Of a stretch of DNA of 64,000 nucleotides, positions 10,237-20,957 are shown in pieces; position 1 is the stretch's first letter; each line of letters starts with the position of its first letter. This DNA comes from Flammulina velutipes (Eukaryota > Basidiomycota > Agaricomycetes > Agaricales > Physalacriaceae): assembly GCA_011800155.1 (NCBI GenBank), contig CM022378.1, forward strand, positions 992,001-1,056,000, read 5' to 3'. Under the pieces are notes generated by a model. That model did not search any database and was not told where the DNA came from. It saw only the letters and a list, made by a program, of their open reading frames with translations. Made by a program: the position numbers and the translations under genes.

Positions 10237-12626
10237 GGATTATGCTGGTGGAGGAAGCGAAAGGATGAATAGGGGGCCTTTCAGGTCGAAGACTTATTTA
10301 ACAGTTTGCATCCATGGCAGTTTATACCACATGGACGCAGATTGCAAATAAAAATGTGTGGCGGATCCAAAAGGATCCAATCAGCTACATCAATTGTGCT
10401 CGTGTTGCTGGCCGTGCATTGGAAATGGATAACGGCCCGCAGGAGTGGAGGTGGCGTTCTTGCTGGCTGGTCGTCAATTTATCTTCAAGTTCTTCCCGAC
10501 ATGACACGTAAATCCACCAAGAAACTGAAAGCTGAACGCGAAACGAACAAGGGTTGGGCTGAAGGCGCGCGTGAGGATTTCCTGAATGTGTATGTCGACG
10601 AGTTTGCAGAGGCAATGGGTAAGAGCGCCATAGCAGAAGAGGAGGTTCTCCGGAAGGTCATCCGACAATACTTCTTCTTCTTCGATCTGGACGACAGCGT
10701 CGAGCCAGCCCTTCCGTTGAATGTCTTCGATGAAGCTTGGATTCCTCCTCCAGAGGAGGGCACTGTCGAAGAGTTACGGGAGAAGAGGCAGCTGAGGGAG
10801 AAGAAAAAGAAGGTCAGAATGTCATCATGAGCGAGGCATGCCTGTGTACTTACATGACCGACAGGCCATTCGAGCATGGTTGATGTATCGTGCCCTCAAA
10901 ATCACGTCCATATGTTCCACTGTTCGCCGTCACATGCTCTCGGACGTGTATCTCGCCCTCTTGAATAGAGTGGGAAAGCTGGGATTGCGCCCTGCGAAAG
11001 CTCGCTCGCCTTTCCAAGAGTGGTAAAAACAGAACAAGAAGGAGGCGACTCGCATCGTGTCAGAGCTGTGGGACATCGAAGTGGCTGCAGGTCAGGAGAG
11101 TATTCCCGGGAGGGGAGGCATAAGTCCAAAGTTCCGCCAGAAGACAGTCCAAGGGCACTTTCAGTCCTTGAGCAGCGCGAAGCAGAAATCTTGGGCCGAC
11201 AAGGCGAAAGCGAGCGCAGAGAAGAGGAGGAATGAATGGAATGAGATCTATCATGGCCCGCCCTCCAAAGTACCTGAAGACCGCGCTGAGTGAGTCGTCA
11301 TTCACTTTGATGCTAAAAGATGTCTGCTTACTGTCCCTGCGTAGCTGCCTGAAGAAACTGCCTGCATTCTTGCAACCTGTGGCGGAAGGGATTATGGGAT
11401 TGACTGGCCTGATGACTATTGTGCACGTCGTAGGGCCTATGGGAGTCCTAAACGGAGAGATTAGTGTTGTCAGGTGAGAGTCTGCATGACAGGAAGACAT
11501 TAACTGACCGTCTTATCAATAGTGTTTGCTCGGGGAAGAATTTGGATCCTGTTCCCGTCAGTGTGGCGGGTTGGGACGCCAAAGTATACGAGGATTGGCA
11601 TACCCACCTCGTGAAGTTTGCCCAAACTGCCTACACCCAGAGCACCAAGGACAGCTTCAAATTGACGTCCAACCCAAAGCTACCGGCCGACTTCAACCCC
11701 ACACTTTTTGACAACGACACACTGGATGACGTGGTTGAGTCAATGAACGCCGAGGTCGCTGCCAAAGACACAGGCGGCTTAGGCAACTCGGATGACGAAT
11801 CAGAGAGTGACGATGGTGAGGACGACATGCCGCGCAAGCGCCCCGCTGCCTCAACTGTGATGTCAGGCAGAAAACGACAGAAAACAACAACTGAGGGTGA
11901 AGGTGAAGGCGACTTGTCAGACGTCAATGATGCTGGAGCGACTCATCTCACGGACCCTTTGTTGGTCAAGGTAGACGGGCGTTGGATATCCAAGTACGAG
12001 CAGGAGAGGGAGGCTAACATGCGCAAGAATAAAGCTATCTTGGACGCACTGCAGGTGGACACAGAGGGGTTGTGGAAGGCAGTGGGGAAGGAAAAGCCAC
12101 GTGCCCCGAAGAATCGTTTGAAGGGGACGGAAGAAGATAGTGGTCGGAGACTTTCTAGTCGGCTCAACACAAGAGCGACAGATGCGTCTGGTAGTGGCAA
12201 GACAGGTGCTCAGTTGTTAGAAGAGGATGTGGAAGAGAGAGACGCACCAATGGACATAGACGACACCATTCCGCCCATGGATACCTCTTTCCCGATGGAC
12301 GTCGACACTCCTCATCCTGCTCGCGCTCCTGCTACCTCCGCAGGCGTGGATGTCAACGCTCCTAGCCCCGCTACCTCCGCAGCTGTCGACTTCAACGCTG
12401 CCACTCCCGCTAGCTCTACAGACATGGACGTCAACACTCCTGGTCTCGCTCCCGCCCCCGCTACCTCTACAGGGTCTACGACCACTGCCGTGAGCGGCTT
12501 GCTGGCGCAGGGTGATGTTGAGGGCCCGAGAGCACCGGTTGGCACAGAAGTCGACGAAGAATGTCAAGAGTTGCTCTTGGAGGCGCCGAATTGGTTTATG
12601 TTGTCATACCAAGTGTTTCGCAGCTA

Positions 12627-13339
12627 GGGCTTTAAGGTCCGGTCTCGGTCCGGTCTTTTTCATTTTTTTTCAAGGACCGCCAACCGGGGCAGTCCTTCGT
12701 TTTCTTCTTTTTGGAAGGACCGTCAACCGGGACCGGTCTTTTAATTAGACCGTTGCGACTGCAGTCCGGTCTTTCCAGTCCGACCGGTTGAACCGGGGGC
12801 CGGTCCGGACTGCAGTCCAACTGGTCCAACTGTTGCATAGCGCATCCCAAGGTCGAGTCGTGTACACAAAAATGTGCATCTAGTAAGGATTGAACTCAAG
12901 ACCTCACCTAATATAAATGAAATTGAGGTGTTCTAACCACTAGACCACAGTGTCTTATTAGATATAGGAACTTTATGCAATATACTATGTCATCGTCTAA
13001 ATTTCAACTCGCTATTATGTATTCAAGTGTTCGTTTGAGAGGGTAAACATTGTAATTATTCAATTCAGCTTGATATATGTGCTGAAATATATGTTTTTGT
13101 ACTCTAAACAAGCTAAAATATGTTCGCACACCCTTTGGTAGTCTGTTTTACTATGGACCGGTCCACGACTGGTCGCACCGGTCTTTTGGCAGTCCTAAAT
13201 ATTCTCATCCAACCTCAGGACTGCCAACTGGGACCAGTCTTTTTTCCGACCAGTCTTTTTCTCTTGGCGGTCTTTTTGCGGTCCGGTCCAGTCCGGTTGG
13301 CAGTCATTTGGCAGTCCATAGGACCGGACCTTAAAGGCC
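12627..13339. mobile_element. Family D MITE, copy 1, inside intron 4 of the 10501-13829 gene
   Basis: A 713-bp element with left end GGGCTTTAAGGTCCGGTC and right end (other strand) GGCCTTTAAGGTCCGGTC, flanked by TA at 12625-12626 and 13340-13341. The subterminal parts are rich in GGTCCGGTC/GACCGG and GGCAGTCC words. It is nearly identical to 37402-38097, apart from a deletion of roughly 17 bp in the latter (present here around 13255-13275). No transposase. It lies between the donor at 12594 and the acceptor at 13348. Confidence 0.85.
12879..12958 (-). repeat. tRNA-related module inside family D MITE
   Basis: Read on the minus strand, this has an A-box-like TGGTCTAGTGGTTAGAAC, a 5-bp anticodon-type stem CACCT/AGGTG around a 16-nt loop, and a B-box GAGTTCAATCC within a T-arm that can pair at 4 of 5 positions. 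The acceptor stem does not pair, so this is not a functional tRNA gene. It is a tRNA-derived (SINE-like) segment with possible pol III promoter boxes. The same module is present in the second MITE copy. Confidence 0.6.
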
Positions 13340-13829
13340 TATTCACAGCGTAGATTGGGGGGGTGGATGGAAGGATTTGTTGGAAGCTTTTATAAAGTTG
13401 GAGGGTTCCGTTAAATATAAGACCAGTGAGGGGACTCTGCCGAGCGTGGGTCGACCTGGAATTTTATCAGACTGGGTGGTCAGAGGGAGGTTGAAGCCGA
13501 AGAAGAACGGACCGCCTTCGAGGAAAATGCTCACCTTGAAGGCGAAGGACCTGCCGGTTTTCAAGGCAACATTCTGCGGTTGGTGGGATTCCGTCCAACC
13601 AGTGTGGCGTAAGGAGAAGGACGGGGAGTGGCTTCAGACGCGCCACGGGCATGATTTCGGCGCACTGGACACTTGGGGGCAGAATGGATGGCTATCCATT
13701 GTCGCTTGCTTGTATTGGTGGAGAGAGGTCGCGATGAGCGAGAACGAAGTGAATGTATGGGTGAGGTACGTAAGTGATGCCATATGGCTGATGGAAGGGT
13801 TGAGGGTTCGTGGACGCAAGTCAATCTAG

Positions 13830-14238
13830 ACATTATACTGGTGACTTGTAAATTAGGACACTTCGACAATGGGTCTTGCTATGAAGATGGACGTTTGACA
13901 ATGGATGATCGATGCTTTTTTTTGATGATGATGATGATGTCATAGTGGTGGACTTAGAGATATTTTTATCACTTGTAAGTCGCGTTGGATTTGCGGCACA
14001 TTTTGAACAGTGTGGCAATGGCGGGGGATGATGGTAGCTATTGTTATACTCTTGAATGGAAAATTCATATTACGAATAGATTAATAGATCGCGATTCGCG
14101 CCGCAATATATATATTCTGTGGTTGACCCAGATGGATAGCTAGGATGGATTAAAATTTAAGGGTGACCATGGAGAGGAACACTACATTGACATCTGTTCT
14201 TTAGCAACTGGCCAGTCCGTGGGAAGGCCTGATTCATT
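13830..14238. other. Intergenic, short GAT microsatellite only
   Basis: Contains a T-run followed by five GAT units near 13914-13938. No gene recognised. Confidence 0.4.
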
Positions 14239-15048
14239 AGGAAACACCCTTGAAGACTAAGTTGTATATAGTCGTTATAGGTTACCTTAGAGCTACGAAA
14301 GACAATAGTTGCTCAAGTTAATGAAGTTGCCAAGAGCTATAGTTATGATTGTAGACAATATTAAGTTAGCCAGAAGTTAGTCTAAGTTACTTAAGTTAGA
14401 CATAAGTTGACATAGGTAGACCTGTACAGACTGAAGGTTAACCTCAATACATCATAAAATAGCCTTAGGTTCAAGTATTTATTCAAGAATCTTAGGAAAC
14501 CAGCAAAGACAAGAAGTTAAATCAAAGATTTTCATTCAAAATACAATAATACACAGTACTACAAGAGCTAGCTAGCATAGATACATATCCTAGTAGTAAC
14601 AGAGTTAGTCAAAGTCAAGAATAAAGAGCAGAAACAACTCACAATCAGCAGCAAAGCATCAGACAATAGCAAGGAAAGATCTGAACAAAAGACATCAATA
14701 AAGACTCAAGAGACAAGCAAGAGAACATACAATAGGTGACTTGAAGAAAGGAACATGCAAGAGAAGGGATGAGGAGGAGAGGCAGAGGAGATGGTGGTTA
14801 TACAAGGTCAAGAGAGATTCAGGGAATGTTTGATTTAAATACCAACATGAGGTCACATGACTTTGAGGTTAGGGTTCCGGACTTGTCAAAAATAAAGAAT
14901 CAAGCAGTGTGTGCACATTAGGTCCTTGAATAAGCCTTTGAATATTGCAAAGAGTGTCTAACATGCACATTGAATAGACAAGAATCATGTAAAAGAGTGA
15001 AGAATTGACTGAGAGACACAGAGAACATTGTTGAAAAAGCACCATAAA

Positions 15049-15240
15049 GGAAGCAGCACTTTGCTCTCATAGCCTAGGGACCTAAAACCACTTGGAGGTC
15101 ACTTATATACCTCTAGGGCATTGCATCTAATACCCAGTTAGGTTCCCAGGTCAGCAGAATCATCATTTTATCGCAAAATTGCGCCACACTTCGTCGAGGC
15201 ACTCTCTTTGATTGCTGTAACCTGGGGGAACCTTTTATAG
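15049..15240 (-). repeat. Repeat R, partial inverted copy
   Basis: Reverse complement of the first part of repeat R: GGTCCCTAGGCTAT.., the AGTTAGGTTCCCAGGTCA block, and TGCGCCACA at 15180-15188. Confidence 0.55.
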
Positions 15241-15334
15241 AAGGATGTGTACAATAAAATATCATTCCAGATGTGATTCCAATGCTGGAATGTGTTCAAG
15301 ACCTCAAATACATGGATATATACATGAGACTATC

Positions 15335-15545
15335 ACCAAAAAGGGAGCAGCACTTTTCTCTTGCATTCTGAGGATCTAAAACTACTTAGCAGTCGTTCAT
15401 AAACCTTTGGGGCATTGTATATGACACCCAGATAGGTTCCCAGATCACCAGTGCTCTTGCATTAAGCAAAAATGTCCGGAAACTGCGCCACACATTGTCG
15501 AGCCACCTCATTGGTCTACCATCACTTGGGGGCACCTTATATGAA
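15335..15545 (-). repeat. Repeat R, second partial inverted copy
   Basis: Same layout as 15049-15240, including AGGTTCCCAGATCA and TGCGCCACA at 15484-15492. The two copies are about 290 bp apart in the same orientation, as a local direct duplication. Confidence 0.55.
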
Positions 15546-16023
15546 AAGATATACATCATTATTCAACTAATTATGACTTGGATGAGGGCTATAGGGTCAA
15601 AAATGCGGCCAAGGCCTTACAAGTATTGCTCTGAGTGCATTATACATATTATCACTCTTTTACATACTTCTGTTGATTAGTTCATGCTCTAGGTAGCTTC
15701 TCAGATATATACAACTAGTTCAAGAACATAAACAAGTTCCCTAAGTTAGCCTTATTCAACATAAGTTAGACGAAGGTAATTGATTTCTAGAGTATAACTT
15801 GTGGTAACTTGTGTTAGCTTCAACTATAGGTATAAGATGCATTGCTTAAGAGTTATGTTTGGATAGCTCAAGTCGTCTTTTAGCAACTAGAGTTATTGAT
15901 ACAAAGTCCTTTGTACTAAGTTACTATGAGTTAACCTGTCTGTCCTAAGTAAACTTAGTTGTAATAAGTTTAAGACATTTTGACACTTGTCTTTAGTCAA
16001 CTTAACACCCAGGGCTGTTTCCT

Positions 16024-17095
16024 GATGTTACGGTCGGCATTTAGAACTCATAATTGTGCCACCCGGTATTGGGATCTGGAGGTCGATGGTAGGCACACAC
16101 ACGGTTACGCAACTAGAGGAATGTTGCATGCCCATGCTATAAATGTGGTATACCGTAACCCATGCTATATTTATCAAGCGGGGACGGCCTGGTCGAGCGG
16201 CATTTATTACCTGGCATTGCGCCACATACGAGGAGTTTGTTTGCTGGACGCTGCAGATTCAACGGGCCGGAGTGCTCATATCAGTCTGTACGCTAATGTC
16301 CTGGATAATGAATTGAGGCGCCACATTTCGATTTGGTTGCCGGGCCCGGCATCTGGATGAACACGGAATGTCCCGTAAGGGATTGCTACTAAATTGAATG
16401 GGCGCGTTTACCACAAGTAGGTGATTATGTACCTAACGGCGGGCATGGCTGTGTACCTGACGTCCCGGGGGCGGGGGCGGCCACATGGGGCCTGGTGCTA
16501 TCTGTTCAACCCTCATAGGGATAGACCCCCATCATTTCAACCTTCTCTTGGGGATAAACCCCAGGACTATTGGCTGGATCTTACTTTACAGCTATGGCTC
16601 AAGATACGGTCGGCGGGCATGCGCTAAGCGAGGTGGGTGTCGAAGAGTTTGTCCTAGTATCAAGGACGGAGTCCGGTGTGAACCAAACAACCACCCAAGT
16701 CGCAATCGGACAGAGGACAAGTGAGAGAGAAGCAGAGAGTGAAGCGTAGATTGAATATGAGAGAGCCTGGCTCAATACAGTGCTGGGGTATCCGAACAGT
16801 GCACAGACGAAGAGGACAAACTAAGGAACTATCTAGAAAGGCTGTGTGTTTATAAGTAAAGTGACCATGTAAACGATGAGTACCAATGGTGCGATAACGA
16901 TGTGATCATGAGGAGTCCGACGATGTGATAGTGAGCGATAAGGCTATGCACGGACCATGCCTAGACTAAGGCAGTGCTGACATGGTCCGGAGCGTCTGAC
17001 ATGTGAAAAGGGGAGAGTGTGGCGTACCCTCAGCGAGGTCGGAGACCGAGGTGGAGGGAGCAAAATAGAGGTGATTCGTGACATCCAAGGGTTCT
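16024..17095. other. Non-coding stretch of unknown origin
   Basis: The first half is GC-richer, with some open frames but no recognisable motif or splice pattern. The second half contains GAGAGTGTGGCGTACC and a purine-rich run just before the start of repeat R at 17096. It could be internal DNA of a degraded retroelement; I cannot show this. Confidence 0.3.
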
Positions 17096-17690
17096 GTTGA
17101 CCTGGGAACCTAACTGAGTGACATATACAATGCCCCAAAGGTGTCTGAACGACCTACACATGGTTCTAGGTCATCACCAAGCGAGGGCAAAGTGCTGCTC
17201 CCTTTTTAGTGCTTTTTGATAGATTTTCAATAATGTTCTGCTTGTTGCTTAGCCAAATCTTCATGTTTTTACATAGTTCTTTGTACCGCACATATTCATT
17301 TTTCAATAGGAAGACATCTAAAACAACCTCAGATTGATCCGAGGTATGTGCTCCTCTATTAAAAATGCACCACACATCGTTTTATTGCTAGTTTCAGTAG
17401 CTGCCACACCCTCATTCATGTTTCTGATAGTTAGAAAGAATTTTATTTTTCAACCTACAATCACCCCTCCCATACCCTCCTCATACCCTGGCAATAGCCC
17501 AGTATTTATCCTGGTGCCACAATTGTCTCCTGCCCTCATCCCTGATCTCTTTCCCCATCAATCTCATCAGTTCTCATTAATTCCTAGGTCCAGATTTTCC
17601 TGTGGCCACATTTCCTCTGTCCCCATCTCTTATTCCCTGCCTCCATCAAACCCTAGGTCTAGATTTTTCTGGTACCACAATTCCTATCAC
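17096..17690. repeat. Repeat family R, copy 2
   Basis: Aligns along its length with 5087-5720 (TGTTGACCTGGGAACCTAAC at the start, CCTCCTCATACCCTGGCAAT in the second half). In this copy the TGCGCCACA word is changed to TGCACCACA (near 17366), a C-to-T change at CpG on the other strand. Confidence 0.6.
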
Positions 17691-17818
17691 AAAAAGAACG
17701 ATTGCTATTATAACATGAAATCCCACTATAAATAACGGACTTTCTCGCATCACACTATTGACTTGTTAGTGGATGTTTTGTGTGTGTTTTTGTGGTGTTC
17801 TTCTACTCTGCACATCAG
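17687..17818. repeat. 132-bp dispersed repeat, copy 1
   Basis: AAAAAGAACGATTGCTATTA onward is almost identical to 24045-24176, ending at the CACATCAGCG / TACATCAGCG boundary. Confidence 0.6.
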
Positions 17819-17889
17819 CGCCACACTCTCTCATTATCACATGTTTGTCGTTCCGGACTGGGTTGAGACATAGCTCAATGATGTCATCA

Positions 17890-17926
17890 TGGCAGTGCCT
17901 TTCCACGGTCTGGAAAGGCACTGCCA
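17890..17926. other. Perfect 15-bp hairpin with 7-nt loop
   Basis: Arms TGGCAGTGCCTTTCC and GGAAAGGCACTGCCA pair perfectly around ACGGTCT. It stands alone between repeats, with no T-run after it. Confidence 0.7.
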
Positions 17927-18228
17927 CCATCTGAGTAGAGTTCGTACATTACTTCATTATTGCATCGTTATTGCTTATCAATCACATGGACACTTTACTT
18001 ATATTCATAGCCTTTTTAGATAGTTCCTTAGTTTGTCCTCTTTGTCTCTATACTGTTCCGATATCTCAGCACTGTATCGAGCTAGGCTCTCTTATATTCA
18101 ATCTACACTTCATTCTCTGCTTCTCTCTCTGTCTGATTGCGACTTGGGTAGTTTGGTTCACGCCAGACCACCCTATACTGTAGGCCTAACTAGTCCTGTT
18201 GTGCTGCGACTCAACAACTAGTTGCTCT

Positions 18229-18570
18229 CTATTGGTTTGGCTGATATTTTAGCTGGTAGAAATAACTGGCTGGCAGGCTAGAATGAGGCGGAATGAGTCC
18301 CAAATATGGATAGGAATTAATGAGAACATATAGGGATTGATGAACAGAGGAAGGAGTTAGGGAAATGTGGTCACACATAAATTCAGACCTAGGGATTGAA
18401 TGGTGATAGCAATTGTAGCACCAGGAAAATCTGGACGTAGGGTTTGATGGAAGCAGGAAATAGGGCATGAGAGCAGGGGAAATGTGGCCAGGAATCCGGA
18501 CCTAGGGATTGATGAGAACTAATGAGATTGATGGAAGGGATGAGGGATGGACACACAGGAAAGAACTTTA
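18229..18570 (-). repeat. Inverted, internally repeated part of repeat R second half
   Basis: Repeats of the type CCTAGGGATTGATGAGAA and GGAAATGTGGCCA are the reverse complement of 17530-17690. The unit (about 90-120 bp) recurs within this stretch. Confidence 0.5.
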
Positions 18571-18689
18571 GCGCGCGTTAAGATTGGTGAAAGGAAGAAA
18601 GGGAAGGAAGGATAAACTACGTGTGTCGTAGTTTATATATGGTGATCGAAATGGCACCAGGATAAATACTGGATTATTGCCAGGGTATG

Positions 18690-18950
18690 AGGCTTTGTGC
18701 TGCACACATTCATTTTTCAATAGAAAGACATCTAGAACAACCCCAGGTTGATCCGAGGTATGTACTCCTCGATTAAAAATGCGCCACACATCGTTTTATT
18801 ATCGGTTTCAGTAGCTGCCACCGTGAAAAATGCAGTCAAAACCTTGGATATACCTCAAATAATGTCCTTCAAGAAAGCACACATACCATCAGCTTCCCTT
18901 GACCTCTGGGTCGTTTCAATGTGTTCTATTATATGATATATTAACACCCC
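18690..18950. repeat. Repeat R 3' part joined to the 4.8-kb repeat
   Basis: 18690-18830 matches 5265-5405 (CTTTGTGCTGCACACATTCA, then TGCGCCACA at 18780-18788). It passes directly into 18825-18950, which is the inverse of 4835-4945. Confidence 0.55.
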
Positions 18951-19394
18951 AGAGGTGTGTATATGCTCATTGCCTTATTGTTCTGTTTTCTACCACAAAG
19001 CTTTCGACCTCGCATTCGTTCATCTTACTCTTGCATCACTCAAAGTACTGTACGCAACTATCATATTTGACATATCTGCAACTCAACAGTGACTATTTTA
19101 TTTAATTGTATCTCGCAACTTCTTGGGAGGCTGCCCACTGCTTGAACAGTTCTTGAGTCTCTTATACAAGCTCCTGCATAACTCCCCGTATTTTGGGTAA
19201 CTTCTTCTTTAACAAGAATGGAAGTAGAGTCAAGGATGTGGACTTGTATGGGCTATATTCTCCCATGTTCCTGGGATCATAACCTCACATTAGATATCTT
19301 GTGTAAGTATTATTAGTCACTATGATAGCTAGATAAGTCTAGACCTTAAACCTTGGATGCTGTGTTACAGTATTTATTCTTTGTGATCATCCAA
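18951..19394. other. No gene recognised
   Basis: AT-rich filler between repeats. Confidence 0.3.
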
Positions 19395-19708
19395 CAGATA
19401 AATAGAAAGGCCATTGTATAAATATTAAATAAGAAGAGGGAAGAGGAGGCTGGGAGAGCAAAAAACAGAGTGGCTATAGCACCCAGGTAAGTAAATGATG
19501 CTCAAGAGCGAAGCTCTGTTGCATATCTATAGCACCCAATACAGACACAAGAAAAGTGAAGCTTTTCAAAGGCAAGAAAGGACTGTGTGGACACAGTAAT
19601 AAGCATCAGTTTGCGAGGCAAACTGGTAGACATACCAGTTAACAGTGAATACTCTGTGGACAACAAAGGCAAGTTCACTGCAAACTGGGGCTGTCAGATC
19701 GAGCTAGA
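19395..19708. repeat. About 300-bp duplicated module, copy 1
   Basis: 19395-19680 is nearly identical to 25710-25981, including a short open stretch (SISLRGKLVDIPVNSEY). After 19680 the two copies diverge; here the sequence continues with a piece that is the inverse of about 26947-26975. So this copy is a rearranged mosaic. It contains AGAGCGAAGCTCT, a small hairpin that is collapsed to AGAGCTCT in the other copy. Confidence 0.6.
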
Positions 19709-19785
19709 AGCAGACTTTCTTCACATATATAGTGTGGATCCTTCCAAGCTACTGTTCAAAGCTAGAATACCACTCAAGACTCAGT

Positions 19786-20135
19786 TATAACTGACTAAAA
19801 CAAGTTAAAACTTAATGCAGTTATAACCAGTTATTAACAAGTTATGACTGGTTAATTTGCTATCAATCCTATAATTTAGAGGTAAACCAAGGTTAATAGA
19901 TCTATTAATTTATCTTTTTCATATTTATGTTTTCTGGACATTGTCTCTAAGGAGAATTGGCTTCAAGGCTCATTGGATTGAAGGAATGCTCACTAGAAGT
20001 TTTCTAGCTTTGAATAGTATAGAAGGATCTGGTTACACTTATTGACTAGTCATAGTTAATGGTTAATCAACTTTCATAATATTGAATGACTGGTTAAGGT
20101 CAGGTGGGTCATTAACCTGACTGACCTTTAAACCC
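19786..20135. mobile_element. Family B MITE, left-truncated copy
   Basis: Shares with 4034-4631 the AACTGGTTA-type words, the AATTTATCTTTTTCATATTT segment and the right end (ACCTTTAAACCC), followed by TA at 20136-20137. The left terminus is missing. Confidence 0.65.
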
Positions 20136-20247
20136 TAAGGATGTTGGCCTTCACGTGCTCAGCAACATGCTTTGCTACCGCGAACTCAATAGTCTCTGGC
20201 TTCACACTGATAGTGACCAGCAGCGAGCAGAAAGTCATGTTTGCTCG

Positions 20248-20401
20248 CAGCGCCAAGGAAAAAGTGGTGCCGAGTAGCGCGTTAGATGACCGTTCAAATG
20301 GTATATAGCACGATGGGGTCGCCAGCGAGCAAAGTAGTGGAAATAGCGAAAACATCCAAAGTGCTCAACTTTTTGAGAGCAGACTTTGCTTGTTTGCAAG
20401 C
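20248..20401 (-). repeat. Duplicated fragment, inverted partner of 26394-26543
   Basis: The minus strand reads GTTGAGCACTTTGGATGTTT, as the plus strand does near 26420. An open frame continues to the MITE border at 20136, so the MITE seems to have inserted into this unit. The encoded protein is not recognised. Confidence 0.5.
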
Positions 20402-20408
20402 TAGCGAG

Positions 20409-20545
20409 TGAAGCTATGGCCGCGGATCAAGTGGTATAAGGTAGGAGGCATAGTGAAGGAGGTAGAAGTGTGGTTACGGAACCGTGAGTCGAGGCAGAGG
20501 CCTCTGAAAAGCCTCCTTACCCTCGGAACCCGCCTTTACTTCGAA
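20409..20545 (+). repeat. 137-bp dispersed repeat, copy 1
   Basis: From AAGCTATGGCCGCGGATCAA to the CCTTTACTTCGAA end it matches 30125-30262 almost base for base. Confidence 0.65.
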
Positions 20546-20870
20546 TTAGTAGCAGTGTTGAAGCACCTATCCACTCTCTTCTCAAGCTTGACCCTTGTAG
20601 AGCTCAGCCCAGACCGATGATCCTATCCCAACACTGAGTCAGCCCTTCTTACGGAAAGCTACCTTGATGCATTCACCGATACACACAGTTTGCTCAGTGT
20701 GGGCACCTTTTGTGTATAAGACAGGGGCCCCAAGGTTGCAGACTACCCCGACAGCATACTTAACCGTGAGTTGCGTGCCATTGACAGTCATCCCATTGAA
20801 CCTGGAGTATTCCTTGAGGGAGTTGAGAAGATATTTACTGCTTTCTTGCCCCTAAGTTTCACCAACATTA

Positions 20871-20957
20871 GACCACTCCTGCATTCGCTACAATGCAAAG
20901 TCTGCTCTCACGAAGTTGAGCACTCGGGTTTCTCAGCCTGTTCCTGGCCCCAGATCT
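20871..20957 (+). repeat. 87-bp dispersed repeat, copy 1
   Basis: GACCACTCCTGCATTCGCTA to CCCCAGATCT is identical or nearly so to 26544-26630. At the second site it follows directly on the partner of 20248-20401. Confidence 0.65.

Larger units (their letters stand above)
10501..13829 (+). pseudogene. Five-exon mushroom-specific gene of unknown function with one in-frame TAA and a MITE in intron 4
   Basis: Exons 10501-10812, 10865-11289, 11345-11473, 11523-12593 and 13349-13829 join with all phases consistent and a final TAG. Exon 1 is basic then acidic (MTRKSTKKLKAERETNKGWA). Exon 2 carries an HMG-like helical stretch (KTVQGHFQSLSSAKQKSWAD). Exon 4 is acidic, with a nuclear-type basic patch (GRKRQKTT) and degenerate ATSAGVDVN-like repeats. 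Exon 5 is Trp-rich (DSVQPVWRKEKD, SIVACLYWWREVA), a layout I associate with hypothetical Agaricomycete proteins. An in-frame TAA at 11024-11026 breaks exon 2. Intron 4 is 755 bp because it contains a MITE; without it the intron would be about 40 bp. The TAA could be a recent mutation or a sequence error. Confidence 0.65.
14239..16023. mobile_element. 1.8-kb terminal-inverted-repeat element without a gene
   Basis: The left end AGGAAACACCCTTGAAGACT reappears inverted at the right end as AGGAAACAGCCCTGGGTGTT (both followed by AAGTTG). Subterminal regions on both sides are dense in AAGTTAG/CTAACTT words, typical of transposase-binding arrays. No reading frame resembles a transposase. Two inverted partial copies of repeat R (15049-15240, 15335-15545) are nested in it. 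The 8 bp outside each end (GATTCATT, GATGTTAC) do not match well, so the target-site duplication is unclear. Confidence 0.55.

Noticed and set aside
12879..12958. Functional tRNA gene
   Set aside because: The acceptor stem does not pair and the anticodon loop is far too long, so it was kept only as a tRNA-related module.
15980..16360. 126-codon open frame
   Set aside because: No motif, overlaps the right end of the 14.2-kb element, and codon use is unlike that of the real genes.
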